A DNA stretch of 64,000 nucleotides from Eutreptiella sp. 'Long Island Sound 2002' (taxonomy: Eukaryota; Euglenozoa; Euglenophyceae; Eutreptiales; Eutreptiaceae): assembly GCA_964036045.1 (NCBI GenBank), contig OZ038385.1:39935680-39999679 (forward strand). The letters are read 5' to 3'. The translations under genes were made by a program, and so were the position numbers. This document shows, piece after piece, positions 8,701 through 19,453 of the stretch; the first letter of the stretch is position 1, and the number at the start of each line of letters is the position of its first letter. Under the pieces are notes generated by a model. It had not been told where the DNA came from and did no database searches. It was given only the letters and a program-made list of their open reading frames with translations.

Positions 8701-10039
8701 CGCTGATGCGGAGAAGTATGTCTTCAAACGGTTCAGGTACCGCCTGCCGGAGGTGCTCGGAGAGCTATACTTCATGGCGACCAAGGAGGGGAAAATCAAG
8801 ACCCTCAAGGAAGCCAAGAAGTGGCTCAACGAGCAGGAGCGGGTGGACGCTCCGCAGGTGGCGGCCAAGCGCTGGAAGTCCATCAAGCTTGAGCATGATG
8901 GACGGGAGATCCGCCTACGAGAGTGGCGAGACTTCCGAGGGAAATACACCCTCTTCCGCCGCAACGTGGAGGATTGGAACGAGGGTGACGAGCAGGCTCG
9001 CCTGCTCTCCATGCTGCCGGAAGCATGGATCAAGAGGGTCACCAAGGAGGAATCCAAGCGGGCCAAGTCCAACCACACGGTCAAGATGATGCTCCCCAAA
9101 GAGTATCATACGAACGTGGTGGCTTGGGCGAAGAAGAACGTGGCCCGGGATGTCAAACGGCACTCCCTGCGGAACGCTCTTCTCATCACCGTCTCGGGCG
9201 ATCGCGAGAAGACCGCGATGTGGCGCCTTGACGATTGTGAGTTGAGCGGCCAGACCATCCGTCTGCAGCCCATCCCGGCGCGGATGAGCTGCGACGAGAT
9301 CCTGGAGTGCGTTGGCGAGGAAGTACTCAAGGAGTACCGAAACCTCCACCACACCCGCGGGTTGAGGCCCGGCGACCGCGACGTCAACTACGTTGGCGAG
9401 GAACCTGGCGGGGAAGATGCCATGGACCCAGCGGGAGCCGGCGGCGATGAGACTCTCGTCGACGATGACGACGACGATGAGCCCGCCGAAGTGGCCGTTT
9501 GCGCCTTCGTGGCCAAGAACCTGAACGCGGGGAGCAAACCGGGAAACTGGAAGCCCCTGCAGCAGGGTTGGAGGAAGCAGGAGAAGAGGGACCCTCACCG
9601 TATTGGCGACCCTCCGCTGTCCTTTGGGGAGTTCATACGAGCTCACCCTCAGGGCTGTTTCGTGTGTTATGGGAGGAAGCGAGGCTTCAACCATGACCAC
9701 CGAACATGCCCCATCCACAAGGCCGACACGGAGGCTTACAAGAAGGCGCACGGGTCGAAGAAGCGTGCGCCCGCGGGTATCCGGGAAGCCAAGATGGAGG
9801 TGGATAAGGACGAGCTGGCCAAGCTGATGTCGTCGGTTGGGACCGAATTGGCCAAGGAGATCCAGGAGATCAAGCGGAATTGGGTCCCCAGATCGGACAA
9901 CAAGAACAAGGAGAACAACCAGAATGACCAGAACAAGGACAAGGACAAGAACAAGGGTAAGAAAGGGGGAAGGAAGAAGGGCATCAACGACGTTGAGGCC
10001 GAGGAGAACACCCCCTCTTCCACAACCGACGCCCCCTAG
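5729..10039 (+). CDS. gag: Gag polyprotein of Element 1 (1436 aa)
   Basis: This is the structural protein that packages the element RNA in a cytoplasmic particle. I place the start at ATG 5729, in the strong context GCCATGG, although the frame is open from 5687. At 1436 residues it is several times longer than usual Gag. In order it has a basic N-terminal region, an Ala/Glu/Arg-rich predicted coiled coil (about residues 330-450), a collagen-like Pro-Gly tract (about 587-660), a second short coiled coil (about 670-730), an Arg-rich region, a Gag core beginning WEDLKDIKPPMYDGNP (about 950-1210), an acidic Asp run and a zinc knuckle near residue 1310 of form CX2CX8HX4C, longer than the usual CX2CX4HX4C. 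The tail is Lys/Asn-rich. It ends in TAG 10037, in frame with Pol. No internal stop is present. Confidence 0.92.
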   Translation: MVNWQEAGRTWPRPHPHAARLLRGLVWDQHYRHSHPQCEGGMPRSFELRTDIAPDRLQAVEDWLRAEGYEYRHQQRRWRTWTRTDRPGEGLRPDGIEEDEEPNVYPSGASINVSLWDVIEKNFPEPGSERRLQGSSSASPGKEKRSAGDKKRDRRWREYQESLAAEAAQGAKGGTPAPSPQRANGGHHPGSTTLGDYIQVAKQTQAKPRPLLLRARQAPAGPSSDVESAHRGRMPADQASSSSSVAPERDVARACERACGVPCNRRVARQRARQYSAAVEGAAGIAQEEAAEWAHGMAIHAQTVAAIAAGLTAVAAHGAATAQVNGELAAADEEARLTQEAIACKEAEVKALEEALAQERAKKEAEERAHAEATAKAQEDAAKKEAIEAARRKVAEEKAKTEAELAALEAQKARLQQAREAEAARAREEAEARAAAATAAAMEEAEAKLRRETPPGASRVETLRKLFEGDASSRMALDEADTGSSGSGGTTARRRRKGKGKTPERPRRPAGGHPHDSDPFFTASDGDERGRQHRQVVAWTGGGGGDVPMEGEDEDPPPPYRSSESSETETPRWGNMDEDDDMDFGIMRPSSDPPRRPGGDPPGPPGGGPSGPPGGRPPSGPPGGGPPGGGGPPGPSGPGGGPPGGPPGDPDDPPGNGDPDTTWRWIVYLRRRVFALECEVDTGKVEMARISGVAARAQKELDIARAETKSLTNVVSGLQERLDALEARGSVGSDHPPLESGSSDDGWGPGPGPGRPHAPGGAPRSRPSASAPSLTAPSHRSAGRRNERVPPGSGSEEWRDEWLSAEYRNRRAPPRTPVRPQRPAPAPVPIPTAGGRYGGLRDEVPRGDVEWDVGEGEDLDLDLEEFDISPPRGVRREAAERSRRRRDEDAYMDAVRREHFGSAYVEEPRRSHRGSMEEMDVAAVGVRGRGRWEPRSTSRPAFMVSKAADAAVWEDLKDIKPPMYDGNPLNLDRFLEKLDDWGLTVTEDLPPADAEKYVFKRFRYRLPEVLGELYFMATKEGKIKTLKEAKKWLNEQERVDAPQVAAKRWKSIKLEHDGREIRLREWRDFRGKYTLFRRNVEDWNEGDEQARLLSMLPEAWIKRVTKEESKRAKSNHTVKMMLPKEYHTNVVAWAKKNVARDVKRHSLRNALLITVSGDREKTAMWRLDDCELSGQTIRLQPIPARMSCDEILECVGEEVLKEYRNLHHTRGLRPGDRDVNYVGEEPGGEDAMDPAGAGGDETLVDDDDDDEPAEVAVCAFVAKNLNAGSKPGNWKPLQQGWRKQEKRDPHRIGDPPLSFGEFIRAHPQGCFVCYGRKRGFNHDHRTCPIHKADTEAYKKAHGSKKRAPAGIREAKMEVDKDELAKLMSSVGTELAKEIQEIKRNWVPRSDNKNKENNQNDQNKDKDKNKGKKGGRKKGINDVEAEENTPSSTTDAP

Positions 10040-10073
10040 CGGAGCCCCTGCAGCCAAGGGCCCCAGCTTGGGC
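10037..10073 (+). promoter_or_regulatory. Gag-Pol readthrough UAG with downstream hairpin, Element 1
   Basis: Gag and Pol are in the same frame and separated by TAG followed by CGGAGCCCC. A small stem (CCAAG with CTTGG, about 10053-10071) follows. Element 2 has TAG-CGG-AGC-CCC and Element 3 has TAG-GGG-AGC-CAC at the same junction. Suppression of a UAG is the known route to Gag-Pol in murine leukaemia virus. Element 1 has a second in-frame TAG at 10115 that Element 2 lacks. Confidence 0.55.
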
Positions 10074-13000
10074 GGTCGCAGGATGGTGACGTGGGAAGCG
10101 CCGAACCATCCCGCTAGGGACTCGATAAGCACAAGGGGAATGCCGCGGGCCGAAGGCCCGGTCCGGCACCCAGTCGCGGAGGCGGGGTGAGGGCAAGTGA
10201 AGGCACGAACCCTTGCACCCGTCCGTCCTTCGCGACCAAGAATGTGTTTGATGTACTACAAGATCTATCCGAGAGTATCGGAGGATCACCCGGACCGCAG
10301 CTGGATGCTGCAGATGGGCAGCCTGAGCCCATTGTCCACGACCTGCACCAGTCGCTTGTGGAGCTTCTGGAACGGCCGGAGATCCTGAGTTTGCACGCCG
10401 TGCGCCGTGTCGGTCGCGAGCGGCAGTTGCATCTTAAGGTCCGTGCCTTATGCGGGGAAGTGGAAAAGGTTTTCGACGTGTTGGTCGACACGGGAGCCCA
10501 AGTCAGCTTGGTCAAGGCTGGCCTACTTCCACCAGAGTGTCTGACCGACAGTCGGAAACCTGTCAGGCTGAAGGTGGCGAACGGCCAGTACATGGTGGGA
10601 GGCACGAAGGAAGCGGCCATCGGGCTGCAGTTCGTGAACCATCGTGAGCTGAGTCGCCCAGACCTCGGCAAGGAAATCCTCCTGCACGGTCGCTTCTACG
10701 AGGCCGAGATGGACTGGGACATGATCGTTGGGTACGACTTCATGATGGAGACGGACTCCGGCGTTCTCCCGGCCCAGGCCTCGATGACCCTGTACCAGGA
10801 CGACCAGCTCTCGTGGCTTTCGTCACCTGAGCACCATGTGGAATGCCAATGGATCCACCCCGAACGCAATCAGCTCGAAGTGGCCGCGCTGGACACTGAG
10901 CCAACTGGTCCTGCAAACCAGGAGTACGGCGTAAGGCCGGAAGTGGCGAGCCGAGTTGTCGCGGACTTGGGAGCTTCGGATCTGGCCCTGGATGCGTTCT
11001 CTTCAGGAACCTCCGCCCATCTGCGGGTGTGTGAGAAGTACTGGAGCGCACAGGACTCCGCGTGGAAGAAGCACTGGGGTCCGCATCAGGGCTTGATGTG
11101 GATCCATTGCCCCCGTTGGGACATTCCAAGAGCGATAGCGAAGATTCGCAAGGACCGCTCCAAGGCAGTGCTAGTTGTTCCTATGGGATGCACCGAGGAG
11201 GAAAGTACCCGACATTGGGTAGCCTCATTGACCAACATGACCTTAAACAAGGTCGTCCTACCGGCTGGAGAGAGTGTCTATCAGGACGCTAAGGGACAGC
11301 CCATGCCTCCCCAGAGATGGCCAACAGAATTCCACTATGTGGATGGGGGCCTTGATCAGGCCGACGCCACGGACTTCGTGTGTGTCAACCGCATCATAGC
11401 AGAGCCCTGGCGGCAATGCTTTGCGGTTCCCCCTGTTGACATCGAAGAATCGGATTCGGAAGACCCTCTCACTGAAGAGGAGTGGGATCTGGTTCAGGGG
11501 TATATGGATCAGCCCTTTCACCACTGGGGAAACCAGCGTGAGGGCAAAGGCCGGGACAAAGCCTGGTGGGGAGTGGACTCAATCGTCTCTGGTTCCTATG
11601 ACGGGAATACCTTCGTACAGAAGCTGCTGGATCACATGTCCAGCCAAGACGAGCCGCCTGGCGGTAACCCACCCACCTACGGCGATCTATTCCGAGGCAA
11701 GACCAGAGATGGCCCTTTGGGCCACCTGGGAAGACCACCTGAGCCGATAGCGAGCGGGGTCGCTACCCCTCAAGTAAGCTCCGTGGTTCAAGTGCCCGGA
11801 AAAGCCAAGGCGGAGTCCGATGACTGCCTCAAGATCCAGGCGTTGAGGGCCAGGCTGAAGCAGAAGTATGGTGACACCTTCTTCAGCGGACAACCTGTGT
11901 TCCCTCCACCGGTGCGTGGACCGTATGGCGAGGCCAAGATACGACTGAAGCAGGACCCCCGCGTGTATCGGCACCGGGAGTTTGCCCTGAGGGGCGAGAG
12001 GAAAGAGGCCATGGAGAAGATCCTCCGTGACTTCATCCGGAGAGGCTGGCTTGAGCCGTGCCACTCCGAGTGGGCCTCTCCCTGCTTCGTCGTCCCCAAG
12101 AAGGTTGCCGGTGAGTGGCGGCTCTCGGTCGACTACCGCGGCCTGAACGCCCAAACGCAGCACGACAGCTATACGCTGCCCCTCATTGAGGACATGCTGC
12201 AAAAACAACACCGGCGGAGGATCTTCACGGTGATTGACCTGAAACATGGTTATCATCAGATGCCTCTCGCCGAGGAGTCTCGTGCCTGCACAGCCATGAG
12301 CACCCCACTTGGACCTCTCCAGTGGAAGGTGATGCCCATGGGCGTTACCAACGGCAATGCGGCTTTTCAGCGGATGCTGGAGAACCTGCTTGAGCCGGTG
12401 CGCGACTGTGCGGACCCCTTCGTGGACGACGTGATCATCGCGTCCGGGGACCCCAGCATGAGCTACGAGGAGCTCCTGGAGGCACACGAGAGGGACGTCA
12501 CTCGAGTGCTGGACCTTCTGGTTCGGCACAAACTCACGGGCAGCAGTGACAAGGCCACCATTGCGGTAAGCGAGGTGGTCTTCGCTGGCCACGTAGTTGG
12601 GAACGGGCAGCGAAAGCCCATACCTGGCAAGGTGGCGGCGATTGAGCACTGGGAAAAGCCCAAGACGGTCTCTGAGCTACGGGCGTATCTGGGGTTCTGC
12701 AATTACTACTCGGGGTATATCAAAATGTATGCCGAGTATGCAGCCCCCATGAAGACCATGCTCAAGGGCAACCGAGAGGAGACCAAGAAGGGGTCCAAGA
12801 AGGCTCTGGTCTGGACAGCTGAGTCCGACCGTGCCTTTGAGGGGATGAAGCAGGCGCTGCTATCCGCAGTGGGTCTGCACCTCGTGGATCCCGACCGAGG
12901 GTTCGTCCTGCGCACCGACGCTTCCGACTACGCCATTGGGGCTGTGTTGGAGCAAGTGCTTGACGACGGGAGGCACGTGCCCGTGGCCTTCTGGAGCCGA

Positions 13001-15022
13001 GTCCTGGCGGAAGGCCAGAGACGGACGTGGACGCCCCGTGAAAAGGAGGCGTATGCCATCGTCATGGCTCTCAGGAAATGGGCCGGGTACATAGCCCTCC
13101 ATCCCGTCACCGTCTGCACCGACCATCAGAGTCTGCAGTCGTGGCACAAGGAGCACGTGGACACACCCTCTGGTCCCGCCTCCCGACGGGCAAGATGGCA
13201 CGAGACCTTGGCCAAGTTCGACCTTACGGTTGTTTACATTCCTGGAAAGGATAACACCGTGGCGGACTGTCTCAGTAGGTGGGCCTATCCCGCCAGCAAG
13301 GGCATGCAGGACATCTCTGCCCATGGCGATGAGGCTGAGACCGCTGAAGCCAAGAGAATCATCGAAATGGAGCGCCTGATGGAGGAGGAGGGTGCCAAAT
13401 GCTTCGTCGTCATGGCCGCAGATGCCCCCCTCGCGACGAGGGTGAGCAGAGCGGTCAGAGTACTCGCCCCTGAGGGAGCTGAGTCCGACAAGCACCTCTT
13501 CCCAGAGTCTTGCCTCCAGGACGACTGGACCGACGACTACGCCAAGTCTGAGGCCTTTGCGGCCGAGTATAGGGCTGTGACAGACCCTGACGACGGGCAG
13601 AAGTGGCCAAAGGGGCTGACTGAGGAAGATGGCAAGCTCTACCGGAATGGTAAGCTGCTAGTCCCAGAGTCCCGGGTGCTCGAGCTGTGTGAAGCTTGGC
13701 ACCACCACATGCTGCACCCAGGGGTCAAGAAGCAAGCCCTTGACATGCAGCGCCGGTTCGAGATCGACCATATCGTTCTCTACACCGCCATCAAGAAGGG
13801 CAGGAAGGGTTGCTCGGTCTGTCAGGCCTGCAATCCCGACAACCGGAACGTCAAGGGGGAACCCCAATGGACCCCGGGTCCTGACCAGCCCATGGAGAGC
13901 GTGGCCATGGACGTCTTCTCCATGCCCGAAGTGCACATTGGCAAGGAGACCTTTGACTGCGTGGTTCTCTGTGTGGACCGCCACAGCGGCTACGTTGTAG
14001 CCGTTCCGGCACGCAAAAAGGGGTTGCTTGCCAAGGAACTGGCAGTCATGATGATTCGTCATTGGCTGACCGTCTTTGACATCCCCCGCACCATTTGCAG
14101 TGACCGAGGGCCCCAGTTTACTGGTGGCTGGTTCAAGGCTATGTGTTCCCTCATGGGAATACGTCATGCCAAGAGCGTCGCCTATCTCAGCCGGTCTAAC
14201 GGCCGTGCTGAAGTGGCTGGACGGCAGCTGTTCGAGAAGCTGCGCAAGATCCACATCACCAATCCACGGCGGAACTGGTTCGAGGAGATGTGGCCTGCTC
14301 TGAAGGCCCATCATGACACCCCCACTCCGGGCGGTTTGTCCCCTCACCAGATTCTGTTTGGCAGGGACCCCCTGGGTAGGGGACTTCCCTTGTCTGGTGA
14401 TGGCATGGCTATGGATGCCAAGGAGTTCTTCGCGCGGCAAGAGCAAACGGCGCGGGACATCCGCCAGCAGCTTGAGAAGGAGCATGCTGAGCGTCAGAAG
14501 TCCGCCCCGAGCTCGACAGCGCAGAAGTTCAGGGTGGGAGACCCGGTGTGGGTGATCAGACCCCGCCCCATGGGCACCCACCGCACCAAGACCTGGTTCA
14601 CACCCGGAGAGGTGGTGCGCAGGATTGGTGAGGGCACCTACCGCATCAAGGTGGGTCACGGACAGTTCCGGGAGCGCCACGAGAGTCAACTCCGTGTGCG
14701 GGAACCCGACCTCCGTGGCCAACATGTGTCCCTGAGCTATGCCGCACATGAGGCCGATTCGGAAGACGACTACGCTGAGCAGGACGACTATACAGTCGAG
14801 AAGATCCTCGCTCAGCGTCCGAAGGCCTCGGCACCTGGAGGTCTGGAGTTCAAGGTTCGTTGGCGAGGCTATGGGCCGTCCCACGACACCTGGGAACCCG
14901 TCTCCTCGTTCGTGCCGCGGGTCAATACTCCCTTCATGGAGTACATCCGCAAGCACAAGACCAAGATCCATGTTTCGGACTTGGCAGCACTCACCCGGGC
15001 GATTGCAGCCAGGGGTGCCTGA
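10040..15022 (+). CDS. pol: Pol polyprotein of Element 1: protease, MTase-like, RT, RNase H, integrase, chromodomain
   Basis: This part is reached by readthrough of TAG 10037; a second TAG at 10115 lies in frame before the open 10187-15022 stretch. The aspartic protease has DTGA (10487-10498). About 10960-11350 holds a domain like the DNA N6-adenine methyltransferase of DIRS elements, but the catalytic NPPF is replaced by HCPR. RT spans about 11990-12700 with FVDD (12419-12430) in place of the common YVDD. RNase H starts near 12905 (RTDASDYAIGAVLEQ). The integrase zinc finger with HHHMLHP and CSVCQAC is at about 13700-13850. The catalytic triad is D near 13910, D in CSDRGPQF near 14098 and E in NGRAEVAG near 14206. 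A GPY/F-like stretch and a C-terminal chromodomain (YTVEKIL to DTWEP, about 14786-14900) close the protein. The chromodomain suggests integration into marked heterochromatin. The enzyme domains look intact. Confidence 0.95.
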
Positions 15023-16492
15023 TCAGCGCCCTGAGCTCTCCCCTGATGTGCTTTGAGGCGCTTGTGAGGCCGACGGATCGTCCCTCACTTGCTTGCTCTC
15101 TCTCGTCTTCCGGTGACCTGCCATCGGAGTGGCCATATACCCCCCCCTGCTGAATCCAGAGGAGGATGGCCCCTCTCTTCTTCTATTCGTCACTCACCCC
15201 CCTGCTGAATCCATGGGAAACCAGGTAAAGCAACTGACCTTCATTTTTCTGAGCTCTGGGGGCCTTGAAGCCCATACGTCGTTGCGCAACGGATGCCGCT
15301 GTCATCGGCATTGCGAATTTTTGGTGTGTGGTCTGGTTCCATGGCACTTGCGGAATCCAGACCAGTCGACGTGTGTCTCGAGACTATATATGCCTGAACT
15401 CAGGCGTTATCCTGTCCACCCTCCTGCATTGCCTTATCCTGACCGTGGCGTGGTTTGGCGCTCTGTCCAGAGCGTGTTTACACGCCTATTTACCCAGATT
15501 ATTGCTTGTTTTTTCTGCCCTCCAGGATATGTGCATCTGTATGTTAAGTGTCATCAGCCCATCGCTGAGGGATGGACTGTTTTTCACCACGAATCGGGAT
15601 ACAGAGGCGCCTTGAGTCGCCGTTTACATGTTCCTACCGCCTGGTCCAGCCTGGACCAGTACCTGAATACAGATGCTACTGTTTGAGTGCCTGTGATACC
15701 GTGTTGCCCTATTCGCTGTGATGTGTGGAGATCCTGATGGCGCCAGGCGGGAAGCCCAGTTGCCTGACTACACTCCCAGCGGTCCGCCACTGTCAGTCCC
15801 AGTGTGAGCCTACCGATTCGCAGACGCACTTGCATTCGGATGGCGGCCTCCGGTGCTCCTGACCTCGGTCAGTCTGCCTGGGAAACTGGTGGTTTGAGGA
15901 GTCGACGCCTCCGCCCACACTGCATGAGGACTCCCTCATGTATGGCCTTCGTGGCAGTAGGGCGAGGGAAAAGACGGCCTTGATGCCCGATCCCTTAATG
16001 AGGAGTTCCCTTAAGATCTGGGGTTCTTAAGGAGTTCGACTATGGCACTCTGGACTCGCGTCGTATGGATATGGACATGGTGCGCCCGAGGAAGGACCCG
16101 TGGGGACTCTCCCCAGTCGGCGGGCCTTGGGAAGCTTGGGGTAGCCTGATGTATCTTTGTGGTCGCTCTCGACCTGTGGGACCACCTCGGTCGTCGTGTG
16201 TCGCCTATGTTGGCCGTGTATGCCACTGCCACTGTGGTGGTGACCGTAGCAGCCGGCACCCGGTGCGCCTGGTATGGGTTAAAGGGTCCTTTGGATGCCG
16301 AACAATCGCCGCCAGGACCCGGGACTTGATACTTGATACTATACATGTGCTACGAGCTTATACAAAAGCATACCTATCTTACTGTGACTTACTGAAGTGA
16401 GGATGTGACACCCCCCCCCCCCCTTCAGACGAGGGTCCTGGGTACCCGCTGCCATGCTTGAGTGTTATCGAGCCCCCCCCAGGGTTTGCTCT
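15023..16492 (+). other. 3' untranslated internal region of Element 1
   Basis: No recognised gene in 1.47 kb between the Pol stop and the polypurine tract. A reading frame at 15265-15615 (116 codons) includes a hydrophobic stretch and has a counterpart in Element 2 (46279-46638). Compensating 1-base indels put the middle of the two frames out of register, which argues against a conserved protein. Short C-runs lie near 16410-16425. Confidence 0.6.
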
Positions 16493-16503
16493 AAGGAGGG
16501 GGG
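16493..16503 (+). promoter_or_regulatory. Polypurine tract of Element 1
   Basis: AAGGAGGGGGG directly precedes the 3' LTR. RNase H normally leaves such a tract to prime plus-strand DNA synthesis. Element 2 has the same tract at 47527-47537. Confidence 0.88.
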
Positions 16504-19449
16504 TGACGCGGTACCCAGAACCCCATGGCCAGGTTACGGCATACAACCGGTCTCCGGTCCACTAACCCCATGTACGGCGTGTTCCGTGCCGTGAAGCCCC
16601 GCATCGGCAACCGATGCACCGCCAGCGGAGATTTGTGTATCAGAATATCAGGAATCAACAGGGTTTTATTTTCATATTGTTTCCGTCAATTTTTACGCTT
16701 CCGTTCTGATACTCACTGTTTTGACTGCTGGCGGTTGGATCGCGACTTTACCGTAACCGCCAGTTTAACTGTTTATAATGGAAATTTTAACGCAATCCGT
16801 CACGAAGGCTCCAAAGCCTTCAGGAACTGCATGGACGCTTCCGCAATTTTCACATCTTACACTCGCAACCTTAATCCGAATTTTTCAGGATGTCGAAATC
16901 GGATTTTCGACTTCGACATCCCCGCACTTGATTTGACCTCTTTCGAGTGGACCTACGTGCTTCCCTATGCACGAATCAACTTTCCTTTTATCCTGCCCTC
17001 CATTTGTCTTAAAGATATGGGCAAAATAAAGTTGATTCGTGAGGCCACTTGTGAAGGTCATATCTCGTGTTGCTTGCGAGGAATGACAATAAGGAAACGT
17101 GGGATGTATTCACAATACTCCCGACGTAATTTAGGAAGCATTATATGCCTTGCGTCTCCACACGTGCGCGCTAGTGTAATGGATCATGGTCAAGAGGGTA
17201 GAGTTTGCGTTACAACTCATTGGCCATGATATTGCGTGCGTTAAAATAACTTTCGAGTGTAGCGCGCAGGTGTTGGTGTTGCATAGGAACTCTCCTTGAG
17301 TTCCTATGAGCGATTGACACAAAGTTATGCCCTTGGAGGGGCATGACATATCGTGGTGGGAGCTACATTTTTGGGCAATATGTGGTATGTGCCATGTGTT
17401 GTGTTGCGTGCCCATTTGGCGGGTCCATTACTCCACGCCAAGCCCGCCAATGGACCTCATATTGTGCAAGCCCCTTCCCCATACTCCCTACGGTCAATTG
17501 CAAGCCTAACCTTCGTGAAGGGAAGCTTGTGTGGCGATGCCGAAGCGATGCGTTGGGAGCAAGGTGTGTGTTTTGCAATTTTCCATATTTTCATGTGCCC
17601 ACTTGGGAAGTAGCGCTCGTAACCTTTCAAGGCGCCCAGAGTGGAGCACATATGTGGAATCGAAGGTCATTGGTGTCAAGTCATTGTGTGTAGAAGGATT
17701 AGGTGATTGCACGATCCAAGCCGAAGATATTATAATATAATTATGCACCTTTCAAGGCACTTTTGTGTGTGCTTGTGCCAATTTTGCCATTTTTGGCCCG
17801 TCATGATGTCAAGTGGCGACCGTGTATCTCAACGTTGCGCTCGATTGACATCATGACCCAAGTATGATATGAGGGTACATACTTCGGTACCCAACATATC
17901 TTGGACCCGGCGAATAACTCCTCTTAGGCTTGGCATACCGTGGCCGCCATGTTGGCGATTTGGGACTATCCCAAATCATGGGCTCACTTGGCGACCCTGC
18001 CATTCCCAATATCGGAGGAGTTGGGCGACGCCCAAAAGATATGTTGGACCAATATGACTTGATACCAATCCTATGGCACACTCCCGTCCGAGTCGGGCAT
18101 GTGCCTCATTTGCCCCAACCATGAGTGTGCGCACTTTTGGCCATTTTGAGCATTTTTCCACTTTTGCTGCCCGCCGTGCCCCATGTTCTAACCTTCGTGC
18201 ACGCCGGACGCATGGACCAATGGACCATATATGACATGGGTGTTATGGGTAATGGTCCCCATGGTCCACACACCACGTGGGCGAAGCGGAGCCACCTTCG
18301 TTAAGGCGCTAGCCCAAAGTGAGTGTGGGCAATTTTGCAATTTTGACATTTGTGGACCCAATTGGGATCGTCACCACGCCGAGTGGCATGGAGATCTTTG
18401 AAAGCCAAAAGCATGGGAGTCTTCATTGTACTCCCGGTGGATCGCGTATGGAATGGCGGATCCGATCTCCAAGCCGGCGTGGAGATATACTATTGGGAGC
18501 ACACCGAATTTTGGCTCATTTCAAGCAGCCAAAATGACCCAATTTTGGGACCCCAATTTCCCCCTTCCGTGTGGTCAATTGGCGGCCCCATTTCTCTAAG
18601 CCCATAGGGAGCCCGGACCTAAATCCAAGTTGTACACTCAGATGGAAGTCCTAGGTCCTGCCTCCTACCCTGTGAGCCATTGGCCTTACCTTGGCCGGGC
18701 GAGCCACGCGTGGGAATGACGCCAATTTTGGTGATTTTGGCATCATGACCCCACATGACTCATCCGTGTTGCCCTGATGCCGGGACCTCAGAGGGAACCA
18801 GGTTGGGTGAGGGCTCCAGGGGGTTCGTACTCGAAGAGCATAGGGTCAGTTGCCTCGTCCCTACCTCTGGCGGGTCCGGACGAGGGGTCAATTTTGGGGA
18901 TTTTTGAGTTAATTTCAGTTTGGGCTGAAACAGCCCATTTTCAGCTACCAACTCCTGGGTGATAATGGCGGGGCCATATCTCTCGCTCAGAGTGGAGTTG
19001 GGACCTGCCATTAGGGGAGCATAGGGAGCCACTGTCGGTTGGCCTTGGAGCGCATTGGTTCCCAGGAACCAGCCTGTGGCTGGGCGGGACACCCCCCCTA
19101 TTGGCAGGGTTTCAGGGTCCGGACTGAGCAGGGCATGGGTTGTGTTTGAGCCCCCGCCCCCATCAGCCACTGAGAGGGTCGGACCTGGGATTGGGATATG
19201 AGTTGGGACTGAGTGTCTATTGTCCTGTAATGCCCTTACCCCAGTCCAGTCTTAACCCCATGTGTACATATCCTGATGTGTTTCTGTACATACTTTCGTT
19301 CCCTCTTTGCAGAGTGGCAAGGATTCTGAAACGCTTTGTCACATGACACAGGCGTATTGATGCCCTTGTGAGCGTAGTGCCTTGCCTGCCTGCTCACCTG
19401 TGCGTGTCACCGCAGTGTCCCGTGGCCGGCCCCCCACGGGAACGCGTCA
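16504..19449 (+). repeat. 3' LTR of Element 1
   Basis: 2946 bp, collinear with 2345-5290 from TGACGCGGTACC to AACGCGTCA. The third to fourth bases differ from the 5' LTR start (TGAC versus TGAA). The self-primer motif is at 19327-19337 and the LTR frame at 16525-17229. Confidence 0.95.
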
Positions 19450-19453
19450 GTAG
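19450..19453. repeat. Target site duplication of Element 1, right copy (GTAG)
   Basis: GTAG directly after the CA end of the 3' LTR, matching 2341-2344. Confidence 0.9.

Larger units (their letters stand above)
2345..19449 (+). mobile_element. Element 1: complete Ty3/gypsy chromodomain retrotransposon (chromovirus-like)
   Basis: This is a 17105-bp LTR retrotransposon with two 2946-bp LTRs that begin TG and end CA, a GTAG target duplication, a candidate self-priming site, Gag, Pol and a polypurine tract. It sits inside LINE-A on the opposite strand. By eye the two LTRs differ at roughly 45 positions (about 1.5%) with no net length change, so the insertion is moderately old. Gag is intact. Pol is intact except for an extra in-frame TAG at 10115 just after the Gag stop. 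Element 2 is a close sister. Confidence 0.95.

Noticed and set aside
5288-9099. Long antisense frames opposite Gag (for example 516 codons ending near 6838), and the same opposite Element 2 Gag
   Set aside because: They mirror the GC-rich codon pattern of Gag, recur wherever Gag is present and encode no recognisable product.
15265-15615. An env-like or accessory membrane protein after Pol
   Set aside because: The frame is out of register with its Element 2 counterpart in the middle because of compensating indels, and no glycoprotein features are visible.
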